Shown: positions 6,981 to 15,478, counted from the stretch's first letter. The stretch is 32,118 bases of DNA from a bacterium (GCA_900299215.1 OMIY01000217.1:1-32118); one strand, 5' to 3'. Program-made: numbers and translations. The notes: generated from the sequence alone by a model not told the origin.

Positions 6981-8747
6981 TTGGAGACCACCCCCACATC
7001 AAACCAGACACTTCAAGTGCCTAATCGAAAGGGCAACTCTAGTATTGGTGATGGTCGTTACGAGCTATGCGAGCTGGTGGGCCGAGGCTCACTTGGGCTG
7101 GTTTATAAAGCCATCGACCATGAACTGAACCGCAGCGTCGCGATCAGCTGCATTTTTGATGTGGGACAGCCGGAAGTACGCGTAAGAACCTTAGCTGAAG
7201 CGAAAGCTCTAGCTGCCTTGAACCATCAGCATGTGGTTCAAATTTATGACATTTTATCCGGTGATGATGGAATATTCGTTATTACTGAATGGTTTGAGGC
7301 GCAGCACCTAGCTGATCTGCAGATGCCCCACTCCCCAAGTGTCGCAATTGCCCTAATGATTCAGATCTACGAAGGACTTGCGGCTGCACATGCAGCCAAC
7401 CTCTCGCACCGCGGTCTCAACGCGGACCTAGTCCTGGTTAGCCCTCAGGGACAGGTCAAACTCATTGGATTTGGCGGGACTTGGCAGCGGCATCGGCCTA
7501 ACGGCAATAATTCAGCCCGTGCGGAACGCAAAGTCGACCGCTCGCCAAGTAGCCACCATCTTAGCAGCTGCTCTATCAAGGGCGATCTCATCGCGGCCGA
7601 GCAATTAATGCATAACCTTGGGGCCTCCTTACTTGGCAAAGCTTCAAGCAGTGCTAGAACGATGGCCAAAGACCTCCGACTACTGCTGACGACGTTAACT
7701 GATGAGGATCCCGCCACTCACATTAGGCGCAACCTGCAGGGTAAAACTACCCATCAGCCTACAGCCACAAAGCGCGCCAACGCTGAACGCTCACGTCTGC
7801 CTGCAGATAGGCTTATGGTGGGCAATTCCGCCGGCTTGCGCGCGGTGTATCAGCTGATCACCAGGCTCGCACCAGTAAATGTGGCAACTTTGATCATCGG
7901 CGAAACCGGCACAGGCAAGGAGCTAGTCGCTAGAGAAATTCACCGATTATCACCGCGCTCTGAAAATCCATTAATTACGGTCAGCGCTGTAGCCATGCCC
8001 TCTGATTTGATTGAAAGCGAGCTCTTCGGTCACAGGCGCGGAGCCTTCACAGGGGCAGTCACTGATCGGATCGGACTTATTGAGAAAGCAGATGGCGGCA
8101 CACTGTTTTTAGATGAAATTGGTGAACTATCACCGGCGGTGCAAGCCAAACTTCTAAGGGTTTTACAAGAGCGAAGTTTCACCAGAATTGGCGAAAACAT
8201 TGCGAGAAAAAGTGATTTTAGGCTGGTCACCGCAACGCACCGCAACCTCCAGGATTTGATCGCCAGCGGAAAATTTCGCGAAGACCTTTATTACAGGATT
8301 GCAGCAGCGACCATTCAGATGCCCCCTCTTAGAGACAGGCGTGAGGATATAGTTCCACTTGTGCAGCATTTCCATCGAAGCTTCACCGAAGAATATGGAC
8401 TAAATCTCAAACGTTGGTCGATGAGCGCCCTTAAGCTTCTCACAGATTTAGCTTGGCCGGGCAACATCCGAGAGCTAGAGCACTGCGTGCGTCGCGCCCT
8501 TGTGATGTGCGACGGTCCCGTAGTGCAACCAAGCCACTTGGATGCCAATCTAAATGCGGGACACTCGGGACTAGCAGGCTCCGACACGGAGCAACCCACC
8601 TTGGATGAGGCTAGAAACGCCTGGATGCGTCGTTTTTTGGAGCATTCCCTGGCGCGTCATAACGGCCGACGCAGCGAGACGGCAAAGGCACTTGGTATTG
8701 GCGAACGTACTCTCTTTCGCTACATAGAACAGTTTGGCATTTCCTAA
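6981..8747 (+). CDS. Sigma-54 activator with N-terminal pseudokinase domain
   Basis: A transcription activator that remodels sigma-54 RNA polymerase using ATP. Counting from a TTG at 6960, residues 33-175 resemble a Ser/Thr kinase (glycine loop VGRGSLGLVYKAID) but lack its chemistry: VAIK reads VAIS (Ser63), HRD reads HRG (Gly152), the metal-binding Asn is Leu157 and DFG reads GFG (170-172). A linker leads to a complete AAA+ domain: Walker A GETGTGKE (314-321), the sigma-54 loop GAFTGA (361-366), Walker B TLFLDEIGEL and the arginine region FREDLYYR. The end is a Fis-type helix-turn-helix, RRSETAKALGIGERTLFRYI. I prefer the TTG at 6981 (CGGAG 6 bases before, giving 588 aa) over 6960, which has no ribosome site; there is no in-frame ATG nearby. 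Two further genes follow almost without gap. Confidence 0.92.
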   Translation: METTPTSNQTLQVPNRKGNSSIGDGRYELCELVGRGSLGLVYKAIDHELNRSVAISCIFDVGQPEVRVRTLAEAKALAALNHQHVVQIYDILSGDDGIFVITEWFEAQHLADLQMPHSPSVAIALMIQIYEGLAAAHAANLSHRGLNADLVLVSPQGQVKLIGFGGTWQRHRPNGNNSARAERKVDRSPSSHHLSSCSIKGDLIAAEQLMHNLGASLLGKASSSARTMAKDLRLLLTTLTDEDPATHIRRNLQGKTTHQPTATKRANAERSRLPADRLMVGNSAGLRAVYQLITRLAPVNVATLIIGETGTGKELVAREIHRLSPRSENPLITVSAVAMPSDLIESELFGHRRGAFTGAVTDRIGLIEKADGGTLFLDEIGELSPAVQAKLLRVLQERSFTRIGENIARKSDFRLVTATHRNLQDLIASGKFREDLYYRIAAATIQMPPLRDRREDIVPLVQHFHRSFTEEYGLNLKRWSMSALKLLTDLAWPGNIRELEHCVRRALVMCDGPVVQPSHLDANLNAGHSGLAGSDTEQPTLDEARNAWMRRFLEHSLARHNGRRSETAKALGIGERTLFRYIEQFGIS

Positions 8748-8750
8748 CCG

Positions 8751-9293
8751 ATGGCGAGAGACCATGAAAACCCAGGATTTAGTAACGCCTTAGCCTTCGG
8801 CGTCCTGGCTATAGTGCTCTTTTCTTTTGGGCTAAGCTTACGGCCCACTACAGTGATAATCCCGGGAGCAAACGCTAGTTTCGCGAACCTAATCGATCGG
8901 TGGTGGGATGAATCATTTAGCGATCCAAAAATGCGATCAAGGTCCTTCGATGAACGCTTTGGCTCTCCCTTCGAAAAATTTCCGATGCGCATTCAATCTA
9001 CCATCGCCAGCATCAGCCTAGGAACATTGGTAACAAAAATCAGCGAGCCGTATTACGGTGAACCCCTAGAAACCGCTGCGCTTGTGCGAAAATTTCCTTT
9101 GATCAAACGGATATCAGTATCGTCGCAGCTGGCAGCAAAAGATGAGCTTTACCAGAGACTTTTTGAGGGGCTTTACCCTGTCCTTGTAAGTGAAGGCACC
9201 GAGAGCAACGCCAAACTTCTCGCTCTTGACGAGCCTACAAACTGTTCCATCTTGGGCCAGACCAAGGAGGCTCAACTTGTACTTTGCCCTTAA
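8751..9293 (+). CDS. Hypothetical membrane-anchored protein
   Basis: I do not recognise this 180-aa protein. A single hydrophobic helix at about residues 12-30 (ALAFGVLAIVLFSFGLSL) follows a short charged N-terminus, so it is probably anchored in the inner membrane with about 150 residues outside. The soluble part has acidic and aromatic stretches (IDRWWDESFSD) and no catalytic motif I can name. It starts 3 bp after the activator stop and its end overlaps the next gene by 17 bp, so the three are very likely cotranscribed. The tight link to the glycosyltransferase-like gene suggests a partner or accessory subunit of it; that is inference only. Confidence 0.7.
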   Translation: MARDHENPGFSNALAFGVLAIVLFSFGLSLRPTTVIIPGANASFANLIDRWWDESFSDPKMRSRSFDERFGSPFEKFPMRIQSTIASISLGTLVTKISEPYYGEPLETAALVRKFPLIKRISVSSQLAAKDELYQRLFEGLYPVLVSEGTESNAKLLALDEPTNCSILGQTKEAQLVLCP

Positions 9294-10650
9294 ATTCTTC
9301 GCCGTTTTTATGGGTCTCGGTTCGCTGTTTTATGTCTCAGGAAGAAGTTTTCTTGGGTGGCGACGAAGCCATTTACCATCGACCGCTTGCGCGGCAGGTT
9401 TGATCCTTAATTTAATCTTTGCCATGCTCACCTCGCACATTGTCGGCGCTATTCTCGCGCAAATTATTTTGGCCTTGGGCTTATGGCTGGCTCAAAGAAG
9501 ACACCCGCCAATCCTGGCGCCAAAATTGACACAGCCAAAATCACACCTGATGTTGGCGGGACTGGTCTTACTTGCATTGGGTTTTCTGATGCTTTGCCTG
9601 GTGGAGCCAATTAAAGATTGGGACGCTCGGTCGATGTGGTTTTACCACGCCAAAGTGATTTACCACATGCAGAGTATTTGGGCTGGAGGCGCCTGGGCTG
9701 AACAAGCGAATATTTACACTCATTTAAATTACCCTAAGTTGTTCCCCTTGCTAGCTGCTGAGGTTGCAACGTTACTAGGCTTTTGGAACGAATTTGCTCC
9801 CAAGATGGCCATTGCTTTACTAGCACTTCCTTTACTTAGTTTTTATGTAGAAGCGTGGCAATGGGATGCTAATCACAAGTTAGGTTCCGCGCTAAAGATT
9901 GCCATGCTAACTTTGCTACTTTTCGGGTTCGACGGATCAGGTTTCTTCCTTTTTAACGGGTATATGGACGGCTGGATTGCACTTTACACATGTTTAGCTG
10001 TCCTGGCTTGGGCACAAAATAGAAACCAGTGGCAAGCTATAGTCTTCTTGTGTTTGCTCACAGAAATTAAGCAAGAGGGGTTAATGGTTGGCGCCATTGT
10101 GCTGATCATCGCCACTTTGTTAGATGCGAAACGTTGGCGGAATATCTTTAAGGGTGAGACTTGGAATAAACTCCGACCTCAACTCATGAGGGGATTTGTC
10201 TTAATTGCACCTGTTTTTGTCTGGCTAATTGCGGTCAAAATTCAAGGTCTATCTAGGAACCATTTTGGCGGAAACACTCTAGAACGCATGATCACCCGAC
10301 TAGCAAATCCGAGTGACTGCATCTGGATAGTGGCCAATATCCTGTTACATAACGCCATAGTCCTACCTGCGTTGCTGCTCTCAGTATTTTTGTCAGTATT
10401 AATTTTCAGGAATAACATTCAAATGCCACTGATAATGGCTCTGCCATCGGTGGCGGCTCTCGCCTACTCAGCCGTGATATTTTGTGTGTATTTGGCGACC
10501 AATGCTGATCTTCATTGGCATATTGGCGCATCGGCAGGACGCGTTGGCCTAACGACCGGCCTACTTTTCTCTACTTTTAACATGTTGGCTATTCAGGAAC
10601 TGGTCCCAAGTAAGCGACGAGCATCGTCGTCACGACCCAACTTCTTATAA
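9277..10650 (+). CDS. GT39/ArnT-like integral membrane glycosyltransferase
   Basis: A 457-aa protein with about ten hydrophobic segments, of the GT-C type that uses polyprenyl-phosphate sugars outside the membrane. The key sign is KDWDARSMWFYHAKVIY near residue 115, the first extracytoplasmic loop, where GT39-family enzymes carry their acidic D-x-D/D-A-x-x-W motif. LTEIKQEGL and HWHIGASAGRV later in the chain also recur in such proteins. The start is the TTG at 9277: AAGGAGG lies exactly 6 bases upstream, while the longer frame from 9190 lies mostly inside the previous gene and encodes a hydrophilic stretch before the first helix. The 3' end overlaps the convergent TPR membrane protein gene by 58 bp. 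The sugar and acceptor are unknown. Confidence 0.72.
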   Translation: MYFALKFFAVFMGLGSLFYVSGRSFLGWRRSHLPSTACAAGLILNLIFAMLTSHIVGAILAQIILALGLWLAQRRHPPILAPKLTQPKSHLMLAGLVLLALGFLMLCLVEPIKDWDARSMWFYHAKVIYHMQSIWAGGAWAEQANIYTHLNYPKLFPLLAAEVATLLGFWNEFAPKMAIALLALPLLSFYVEAWQWDANHKLGSALKIAMLTLLLFGFDGSGFFLFNGYMDGWIALYTCLAVLAWAQNRNQWQAIVFLCLLTEIKQEGLMVGAIVLIIATLLDAKRWRNIFKGETWNKLRPQLMRGFVLIAPVFVWLIAVKIQGLSRNHFGGNTLERMITRLANPSDCIWIVANILLHNAIVLPALLLSVFLSVLIFRNNIQMPLIMALPSVAALAYSAVIFCVYLATNADLHWHIGASAGRVGLTTGLLFSTFNMLAIQELVPSKRRASSSRPNFL

Positions 10651-12461
10651 GTTTCCGCTAAATCGTTTCTGAGATCGCGGTCATAAGGCATCATTCGCGA
10701 TAACACCTCTAGCTCTAAGACAAGCTTGTCCCATTTGGACTGCATTTTAAGTATGCGAATCAAGTTTAATCTGGGCGGTATATCAGTAGGCGCAATACGC
10801 ATTGCGGATCGAAAGTTTTTTTCAGCTTCCTCAAATTTGCCTTGTTTGGCAGCGATGTAACCGAGATTCTGATAGGACATATAGAACTCTGGCGCTAAGT
10901 TTAGAGCTTGATGACAGGCTGCACTCGCTTCATCCCACATTTCACGTCTCGCCAAGGCTCCGCAAAGATTATTGTAGGCAAGTGGATATGCTGGAAAAAC
11001 TGCGATAGCCTTTTTCAGTGCTTCTGTGGCCTCAACCAGACGATTTACATTAATGTAACTGTTACCAAGATTGTTGTGAACCCTGCCCCAATCTGGTCTT
11101 AGGGCTAATGCGCTACTGAAATATTTGATGGAATCGTCCCAACGCTTATTGTTCGCCGCATCGTTACCGAGGCCCACCAGCGCCATAACTCCATTTGGCT
11201 CAACGTCAACGCTATGTTGAAACAATGCTCGTTCATTTGCCCAGTAGCCAACCTGAACGAGACTCAGCAGTCCGCAAAGTAATAGAAATGCGGTGGCAGC
11301 AAACTTAACCTGACTTTCTTTGACTCGGGGCAAAAGCTGTTGAACCTTAGCAAAATCTATCCTGGTCAAAAGAAAGGCAGGGACTGTCATCGCCAGATAG
11401 GCATAGCGATCACAGACCGTTGTCAGAAATTGATTGGAAAACATCATTAGTCCGAGATTTGGCGCAAGTAGCAGAGCAAACGCAATAAGCGATGCAAGCA
11501 AGACTGGAAATCGCCGACGTCGGCGCCATAGATAAATAAGTACCAAGGCTGGAATTAGCGCCAACGCACTTAACAGAAGATTATTAGCAACCATATCGGG
11601 CCGACGCGCATAGTCCACAGCGTAGCCAAATGGGAACAAAATCTTTTGCGCATAGAATAAGATAGCATCGCCTGCTACAAATGGTCGCTGCCACCATGCC
11701 ACTACTGGCAATGGCCCCTCAGGCGCCTGAATACCACTGGTCAGTTTTGCGATGTATCCACCCACGCCTATAGGGATGGCCACGGTTAGCAACGCACGCC
11801 ACCAGGGACGCTTAGCCCAGATTACCGCAAGAAATCCCATCAATACCGGCACCACCACTGCGGCGGGTTTAGCTAAAATGGCGAAAATGGCAAGTGCCAC
11901 GGCAGCCCCATAGCCAACAAGGATTTGTAGAGGTGTTCGCTCTTCCGAAGCTGTCAACTGGCGCAAGTAAACATGCACAGCACTCAATGATAGAAAAGCA
12001 CACAGTAAATCTTTGGCCCCGGTAATCCAACTCACTGCTTCAACCTGCAAGGGATGAAGGATAAAAAACAAGGCCCCAAACAAAGCTAAAAGCTCGGAGG
12101 CTCCAAGCTGGCAAAGTATGAGCCAAAGAATGTAGCCATTGGCAGTATGCAGGATCACATTGCCAAGATGAAAAAAGCTAGGGTTTGGTATTTGCGGAGT
12201 ATTAGGATCTTGTCCGATTCTTGACAGAGCCACACCGCCAGCCCAATAAGAATAGGTTACTGGGATGTAAAGGCCCAGATGGGGCCTTACCCAAAACGCT
12301 CCCAGCTCGTCCCAGCTCAAAGATTGCAAATTAGGATTTTTGACGATGTTTTGATCGTCATCATGCTCAAGGAAGCCGTAGCGTAAGGTCGAACCATAAA
12401 TCGAAAATACTAGCGCTGCCATTAGTAGCAGCACGCGCGGCCGCATTCCCAAAGCCATCAT
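10593..12461 (-). CDS. TMTC-like membrane protein with C-terminal TPRs (paralogue 1)
   Basis: A 622-aa protein: residues 1-415 form many membrane helices and residues 420-622 about six TPR units (for example VHNNLGNSYINVNRLVEATE). The acidic motif HDDDQN (33-38) follows the first helix, where GT-C glycosyltransferases bind the sugar-phosphate donor. HPLQVEAVSWITG (136-148) and DRYAYL are shared with three paralogues downstream. This architecture matches animal TMTC1-4, which O-mannosylate cadherins, and many uncharacterised bacterial proteins. AGGAG lies just upstream of two consecutive ATGs; the second (12458) has the better spacing. The gene begins 23 bp after the class II aldolase-like gene and probably shares its transcript. 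A glycosyltransferase role is likely, but the acceptor is unknown. Confidence 0.83.
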   Translation of the reverse strand: MMALGMRPRVLLLMAALVFSIYGSTLRYGFLEHDDDQNIVKNPNLQSLSWDELGAFWVRPHLGLYIPVTYSYWAGGVALSRIGQDPNTPQIPNPSFFHLGNVILHTANGYILWLILCQLGASELLALFGALFFILHPLQVEAVSWITGAKDLLCAFLSLSAVHVYLRQLTASEERTPLQILVGYGAAVALAIFAILAKPAAVVVPVLMGFLAVIWAKRPWWRALLTVAIPIGVGGYIAKLTSGIQAPEGPLPVVAWWQRPFVAGDAILFYAQKILFPFGYAVDYARRPDMVANNLLLSALALIPALVLIYLWRRRRRFPVLLASLIAFALLLAPNLGLMMFSNQFLTTVCDRYAYLAMTVPAFLLTRIDFAKVQQLLPRVKESQVKFAATAFLLLCGLLSLVQVGYWANERALFQHSVDVEPNGVMALVGLGNDAANNKRWDDSIKYFSSALALRPDWGRVHNNLGNSYINVNRLVEATEALKKAIAVFPAYPLAYNNLCGALARREMWDEASAACHQALNLAPEFYMSYQNLGYIAAKQGKFEEAEKNFRSAMRIAPTDIPPRLNLIRILKMQSKWDKLVLELEVLSRMMPYDRDLRNDLAETYKKLGRDDDARRLLGTSS

Positions 12462-12484
12462 CTGCTCCTAATCTTAGCCCTGCG

Positions 12485-13405
12485 TCAACGTCGTCTAAAA
12501 AGCAAATCATCATCTTGCAAGGTCCGACTTCTGTGTATAAATGCCGCTGATGCAGTCGAAGGCAACTCTGACAATGCTGGACACTCAGCAAATAGAATTT
12601 GATGCGCTTGCCAGAGTTCGTTCACGCACGGATCATCAGAGTGCAAATGAAACTGCTTTTCGGCCTGCCTTTTTACGACTCCCTGCCTAGCTTTCGCGAC
12701 TTCGGAAAGCGCATTTGCAGGGACAAATTTATGCCGACGCGGCCCACCCAAATAGTTTCGCTTTGGTGCAGGCGCTTCGGTAACTTCAGCAATTGAAGCA
12801 CCTCCGAGGTGTTTGAGCAAACGCAGATAACCTAGACGTTCACAGAATTCTCTCTCGACCGCCTGCCAATTTGCGATGATATCAGTGGTCTCAGCCTGAA
12901 GAAGGACCCCGTAATTGGCAATAATAATTGCAGACTTATTGATGTGGAGGCAAATGGAAGTAAACAGATCATTGAGGGACTTAGGGTAAGGAACTATCGC
13001 AACTTCGCCCTGCAGGCGCTCAGACAACCAACATGGCACGTTCATATCATTATTGTGCTCGTGAGCCATGAGCAGTGCAACTAAAGAGGTCAACTCAACA
13101 ACGACGGATCCCGGTAGCAGAGAGTGAACGCTAGCATGGTGACTATCCAACCACTCAGACACCAATGGTTCATCGAGTTGGGTTAAGAGTTTATCAACCG
13201 GAAACTCGTGCCAGCCAAAGTCTGAACTGACCTCAGTAATCCGAACCGCAGGTTTTTTAATCAAAATATTGCGGCCGGATCCTCGTGCATACTTGATTGA
13301 TACATAGCCCGAATCTCCCTGACACCAATGCGGGCACGACGCTCCAACACGTTGTGAAACAGTAAGGAACTCTTGCAACGCTGGGGCGAGCTGATCAGTA
13401 CGCAT
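12485..13405 (-). CDS. Degenerate class II aldolase/adducin-like protein
   Basis: A 306-aa protein whose residues 1-210 resemble class II aldolases (RhaD/FucA/adducin fold). There is an early GDSGYVSIKY, a central SVVVELTSLVALLMAHEH where active aldolases place the zinc-binding H-x-H, and a late IIIANYGVLLQAETTDIIANW matching the usual HGV(V/L)..G.T segment. The zinc histidines appear replaced (VELTS for VxHTHS; ANYGV for GHGV), so metal-dependent aldol chemistry is doubtful. The last 100 residues are basic and polar and I do not recognise them. The start is the ATG at 13405 with AGGA 7 bases upstream; the frame extends to a TTG at 13420. It lies directly upstream of a TMTC-like gene and divergent from the GT2 gene. 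The fold assignment is moderate; the function is unknown. Confidence 0.58.
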   Translation of the reverse strand: MRTDQLAPALQEFLTVSQRVGASCPHWCQGDSGYVSIKYARGSGRNILIKKPAVRITEVSSDFGWHEFPVDKLLTQLDEPLVSEWLDSHHASVHSLLPGSVVVELTSLVALLMAHEHNNDMNVPCWLSERLQGEVAIVPYPKSLNDLFTSICLHINKSAIIIANYGVLLQAETTDIIANWQAVEREFCERLGYLRLLKHLGGASIAEVTEAPAPKRNYLGGPRRHKFVPANALSEVAKARQGVVKRQAEKQFHLHSDDPCVNELWQAHQILFAECPALSELPSTASAAFIHRSRTLQDDDLLFRRR

Positions 13406-13463
13406 AGAACTTCCTGTCAAATCGGTTGCGGTGAAATAAGGGCAATGTTTGGCTTATTGCGAG

Positions 13464-13469
13464 ATTATA
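13464..13469 (-). promoter_or_regulatory. Possible -10 box for the class II aldolase-like operon
   Basis: The minus strand reads a perfect TATAAT here, about 60 bases upstream of the ATG at 13405. The hexamer 17 bases further up (CCGCCA) is a poor -35, so the call rests on the -10 alone. The rest of the 232-bp divergent region 13406-13637 is AT-rich and shows no other clear promoter. Confidence 0.3.
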
Positions 13470-13608
13470 CTAAATTTTTGGCGTAGTGGCGGTGAGAAGA
13501 TACGAATTTTAAAAATACTCGTAATACCAAGTAACCATTAGATAATTCGCGATACCTTATGACGCGCCCAACCTCCTCGGATTTAATCATCCGCCCAAAT
13601 TGACCGTT

Positions 13609-13641
13609 ACATAGGACACGGAGGCTGCGTAAGTCCTATGT
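13609..13641 (+). promoter_or_regulatory. Hairpin enclosing the ribosome site and start codon of the GT2 gene
   Basis: A perfect 9-bp inverted repeat, ACATAGGAC (13609-13617) and GTCCTATGT (13633-13641), would fold the mRNA leader with a 15-base loop. The loop holds GGAGG (13620-13624) and the right arm contains the ATG at 13638. The start codon would be paired while the Shine-Dalgarno is exposed, a layout suited to translational control. Confidence 0.45.
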
Positions 13642-14474
13642 CAGGTTCATGGAAAAACCCACATGAGCACCGCGCGACGTTGTTCAAATCGTTGCGCGAT
13701 CTAGACCTATCGGTCATAGTCCCCGTTTTTAACGAGGCTACCCACATCAAGGCAAACCTTGATCTGTTGCTGGCTGAAGTCGTTCCTTATTTTTCAAAAT
13801 TTGAAATTTTAGTCGTTTGTGACGGCAGTACTGATGGCACAGAAAAAGTATTGAGCTCTTATGTACATCCTCAAATCAAACTGATCTCCTACCAGGAAAA
13901 TCACGGCAAAGGCTATGCAATACGCGAGGGCTTTAAACGAGCTCAAGGTGACTTTGTCCTCTTTATTGACGGTGGAATGGAGCTTCACCCACGCGAAATT
14001 CGTATCTTCCTTGGCCTCATGGAACTATATGATGCTGACGTGGTCGTAGCTTCAAAGCGCCATCCGCAATCACAAATCGATTATCCGACGATTAGGCGAG
14101 TCCTCAGCTTCATCTACCAATTACTGATTCGTTACCTCTTCAAGATGAACGTCACTGACACCCAGGTGGGACTCAAACTATTCAAGCGAGATGTGATAAA
14201 AGCTGTTCTTCCGCATTTACGTCTGGACCGATATGGTGCAGATCTTGAAATCTTAGCACTTGCCCGTGCAGCCGGATTTCAGAGGTTTTTAGAAGCACCG
14301 GTTCGACTTGATTATTTCAGAACCAACTCTCGCCCATTCATTCGAGAGATGCTGCATATTTTTCGTGTCGGAGCTTCGGTGATCCTTGATACACTGCGAC
14401 TCTACTCAAGGATTCGCAAACTAACTATTACAGCACCTTCAACTACTGATAAGAATCATGACATTGCGGCTTGA
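13638..14474 (+). CDS. GT2 glycosyltransferase, polyprenyl-phosphate sugar synthase type
   Basis: Probably transfers a hexose from a nucleotide sugar to polyprenyl phosphate at the cytoplasmic face, like dolichol-phosphate mannose synthase. The 278-aa protein has the GT-A start SVIVPVFNEA (residues 25-34), CDGSTDGT (61-68), GKGYAIREGF (90-99) and VTDTQVGLKLFKRDV, which recurs in DPM1-type enzymes. One oddity is the metal-binding motif, usually DAD or DxD, which reads FIDGGMELHP with only Asp111 kept. There is no C-terminal pair of membrane helices, so it is a short, peripherally bound form. The ATG lies 13 bases after GGAGG and inside an inverted repeat. Its place between clusters of TMTC-like genes makes it the obvious donor-producing enzyme for them; the sugar is not known. 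Confidence 0.88.
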   Translation: MSGSWKNPHEHRATLFKSLRDLDLSVIVPVFNEATHIKANLDLLLAEVVPYFSKFEILVVCDGSTDGTEKVLSSYVHPQIKLISYQENHGKGYAIREGFKRAQGDFVLFIDGGMELHPREIRIFLGLMELYDADVVVASKRHPQSQIDYPTIRRVLSFIYQLLIRYLFKMNVTDTQVGLKLFKRDVIKAVLPHLRLDRYGADLEILALARAAGFQRFLEAPVRLDYFRTNSRPFIREMLHIFRVGASVILDTLRLYSRIRKLTITAPSTTDKNHDIAA

Positions 14475-14500
14475 TCACTTTAGTAAGAGTTTATAGACCG

Positions 14501-15478
14501 ATGAAGACCCCAGCGTTCGTACCACATCCGCTCCTCAAGCATCCACAAGCTCAGACTACGTTTGCTGCTTTCATAGCTAGTCCAGTTAAATTGCAGAGGA
14601 CACTTAGACTGTGGGTTGACATGGGTGATGGCGACTCACTTCTATTAAATGAGGAGCCTGCGGAAAAAGATAGTAGTAAGAAGCCACTGGTAATTTTTCT
14701 GCACGGACTGGGCGGATCTGGCGATGGTTCTCTCATCGTCAGACAAAGCGCGAAGCTAAACGATCTTGGCTACACGGCGCTCAGATTTAATCATCGGGGC
14801 TGCGGCACCGAAGTTAAAGGTAGAGCAAAAAAAATCTACCACTCCGGCAGGACGGATGATCTCATTGGCACACTCAAGTTTCTCGATAAAAGATGGCCCG
14901 GTCGACCCGTATTAGCGGTCGCATATTCACTGTCAGGAAACATTCTCCTCCGTATGCTTGGCAGCACGGACATGAAACAAATCCCAAACCTGACGGCTGC
15001 ACTTGCAGTTTGCCCTCCCATTGACCTGGAGGCCGCATCGCATGCACTTTCAAATCCAAGAAATAAACATATTGATATTTTTTTTAGCCTGCTAGTCACA
15101 AGGCAGGCTTTCGAGCGTGAACGTCTATTGAACCAAAAGCCGAGAGCTAAATTGAAATATGGGTTAACACTTCGCGAATTTGATGAGATCTATACAGCTC
15201 CTGAGGCTGGCTTTGCGAGTCGTCTGGAATACTATCAAAAATGCTCTTCAGCTCCTGTATTACCAAAGATCACACTGCCGACGACCATCTTAGCGGCAAA
15301 AGATGACCCTATCATTCCGGCTGCAAGTCTTGTCGATAAAGTCCCAAGTCACATCACCTTCCGCATGGAGGACTACGGTGGACATGTGGGGTTTTACTCC
15401 GCCAATGTTACAGAGTACGGAGATCGCAGGTGGCTTGATGCCTACGTGCTTGATTGGGTGCAACATAATACTCCCTAG
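14501..15478 (+). CDS. YheT-family alpha/beta hydrolase
   Basis: A 325-aa serine hydrolase of the YheT/ABHD1-3 group, some members of which act on lipid esters. The N-terminal FVPHPLLKHPQAQTTFAAF matches the family signature (F.P...L..PH.QT). The oxyanion region HGLGGSGDG (68-76) and NHRGCG follow. Likely triad: Ser143 in AYSLSGN (the family usually has G-x-S-x-G; here the glycines are partly replaced), Asp268 or 269 in AAKDDP, and His295 in YGGHVGF. I start at the ATG at 14501. A TTG at 14471, overlapping the GT2 stop, would add ten residues but has no ribosome site. It is 26 bp after the GT2 gene, so they are probably cotranscribed, and its stop abuts the convergent TMTC-like gene with no gap. 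Confidence 0.85.
   Translation: MKTPAFVPHPLLKHPQAQTTFAAFIASPVKLQRTLRLWVDMGDGDSLLLNEEPAEKDSSKKPLVIFLHGLGGSGDGSLIVRQSAKLNDLGYTALRFNHRGCGTEVKGRAKKIYHSGRTDDLIGTLKFLDKRWPGRPVLAVAYSLSGNILLRMLGSTDMKQIPNLTAALAVCPPIDLEAASHALSNPRNKHIDIFFSLLVTRQAFERERLLNQKPRAKLKYGLTLREFDEIYTAPEAGFASRLEYYQKCSSAPVLPKITLPTTILAAKDDPIIPAASLVDKVPSHITFRMEDYGGHVGFYSANVTEYGDRRWLDAYVLDWVQHNTP

Noticed and set aside
10802-11102. Plus-strand open frames inside the TPR region of paralogue 1
   Set aside because: Shadows of the repeat-encoding strand; no recognisable protein features.
13600-13605. TTGACC as -35 of the GT2 gene
   Set aside because: A promoter here would start transcription at or after the ATG at 13638.
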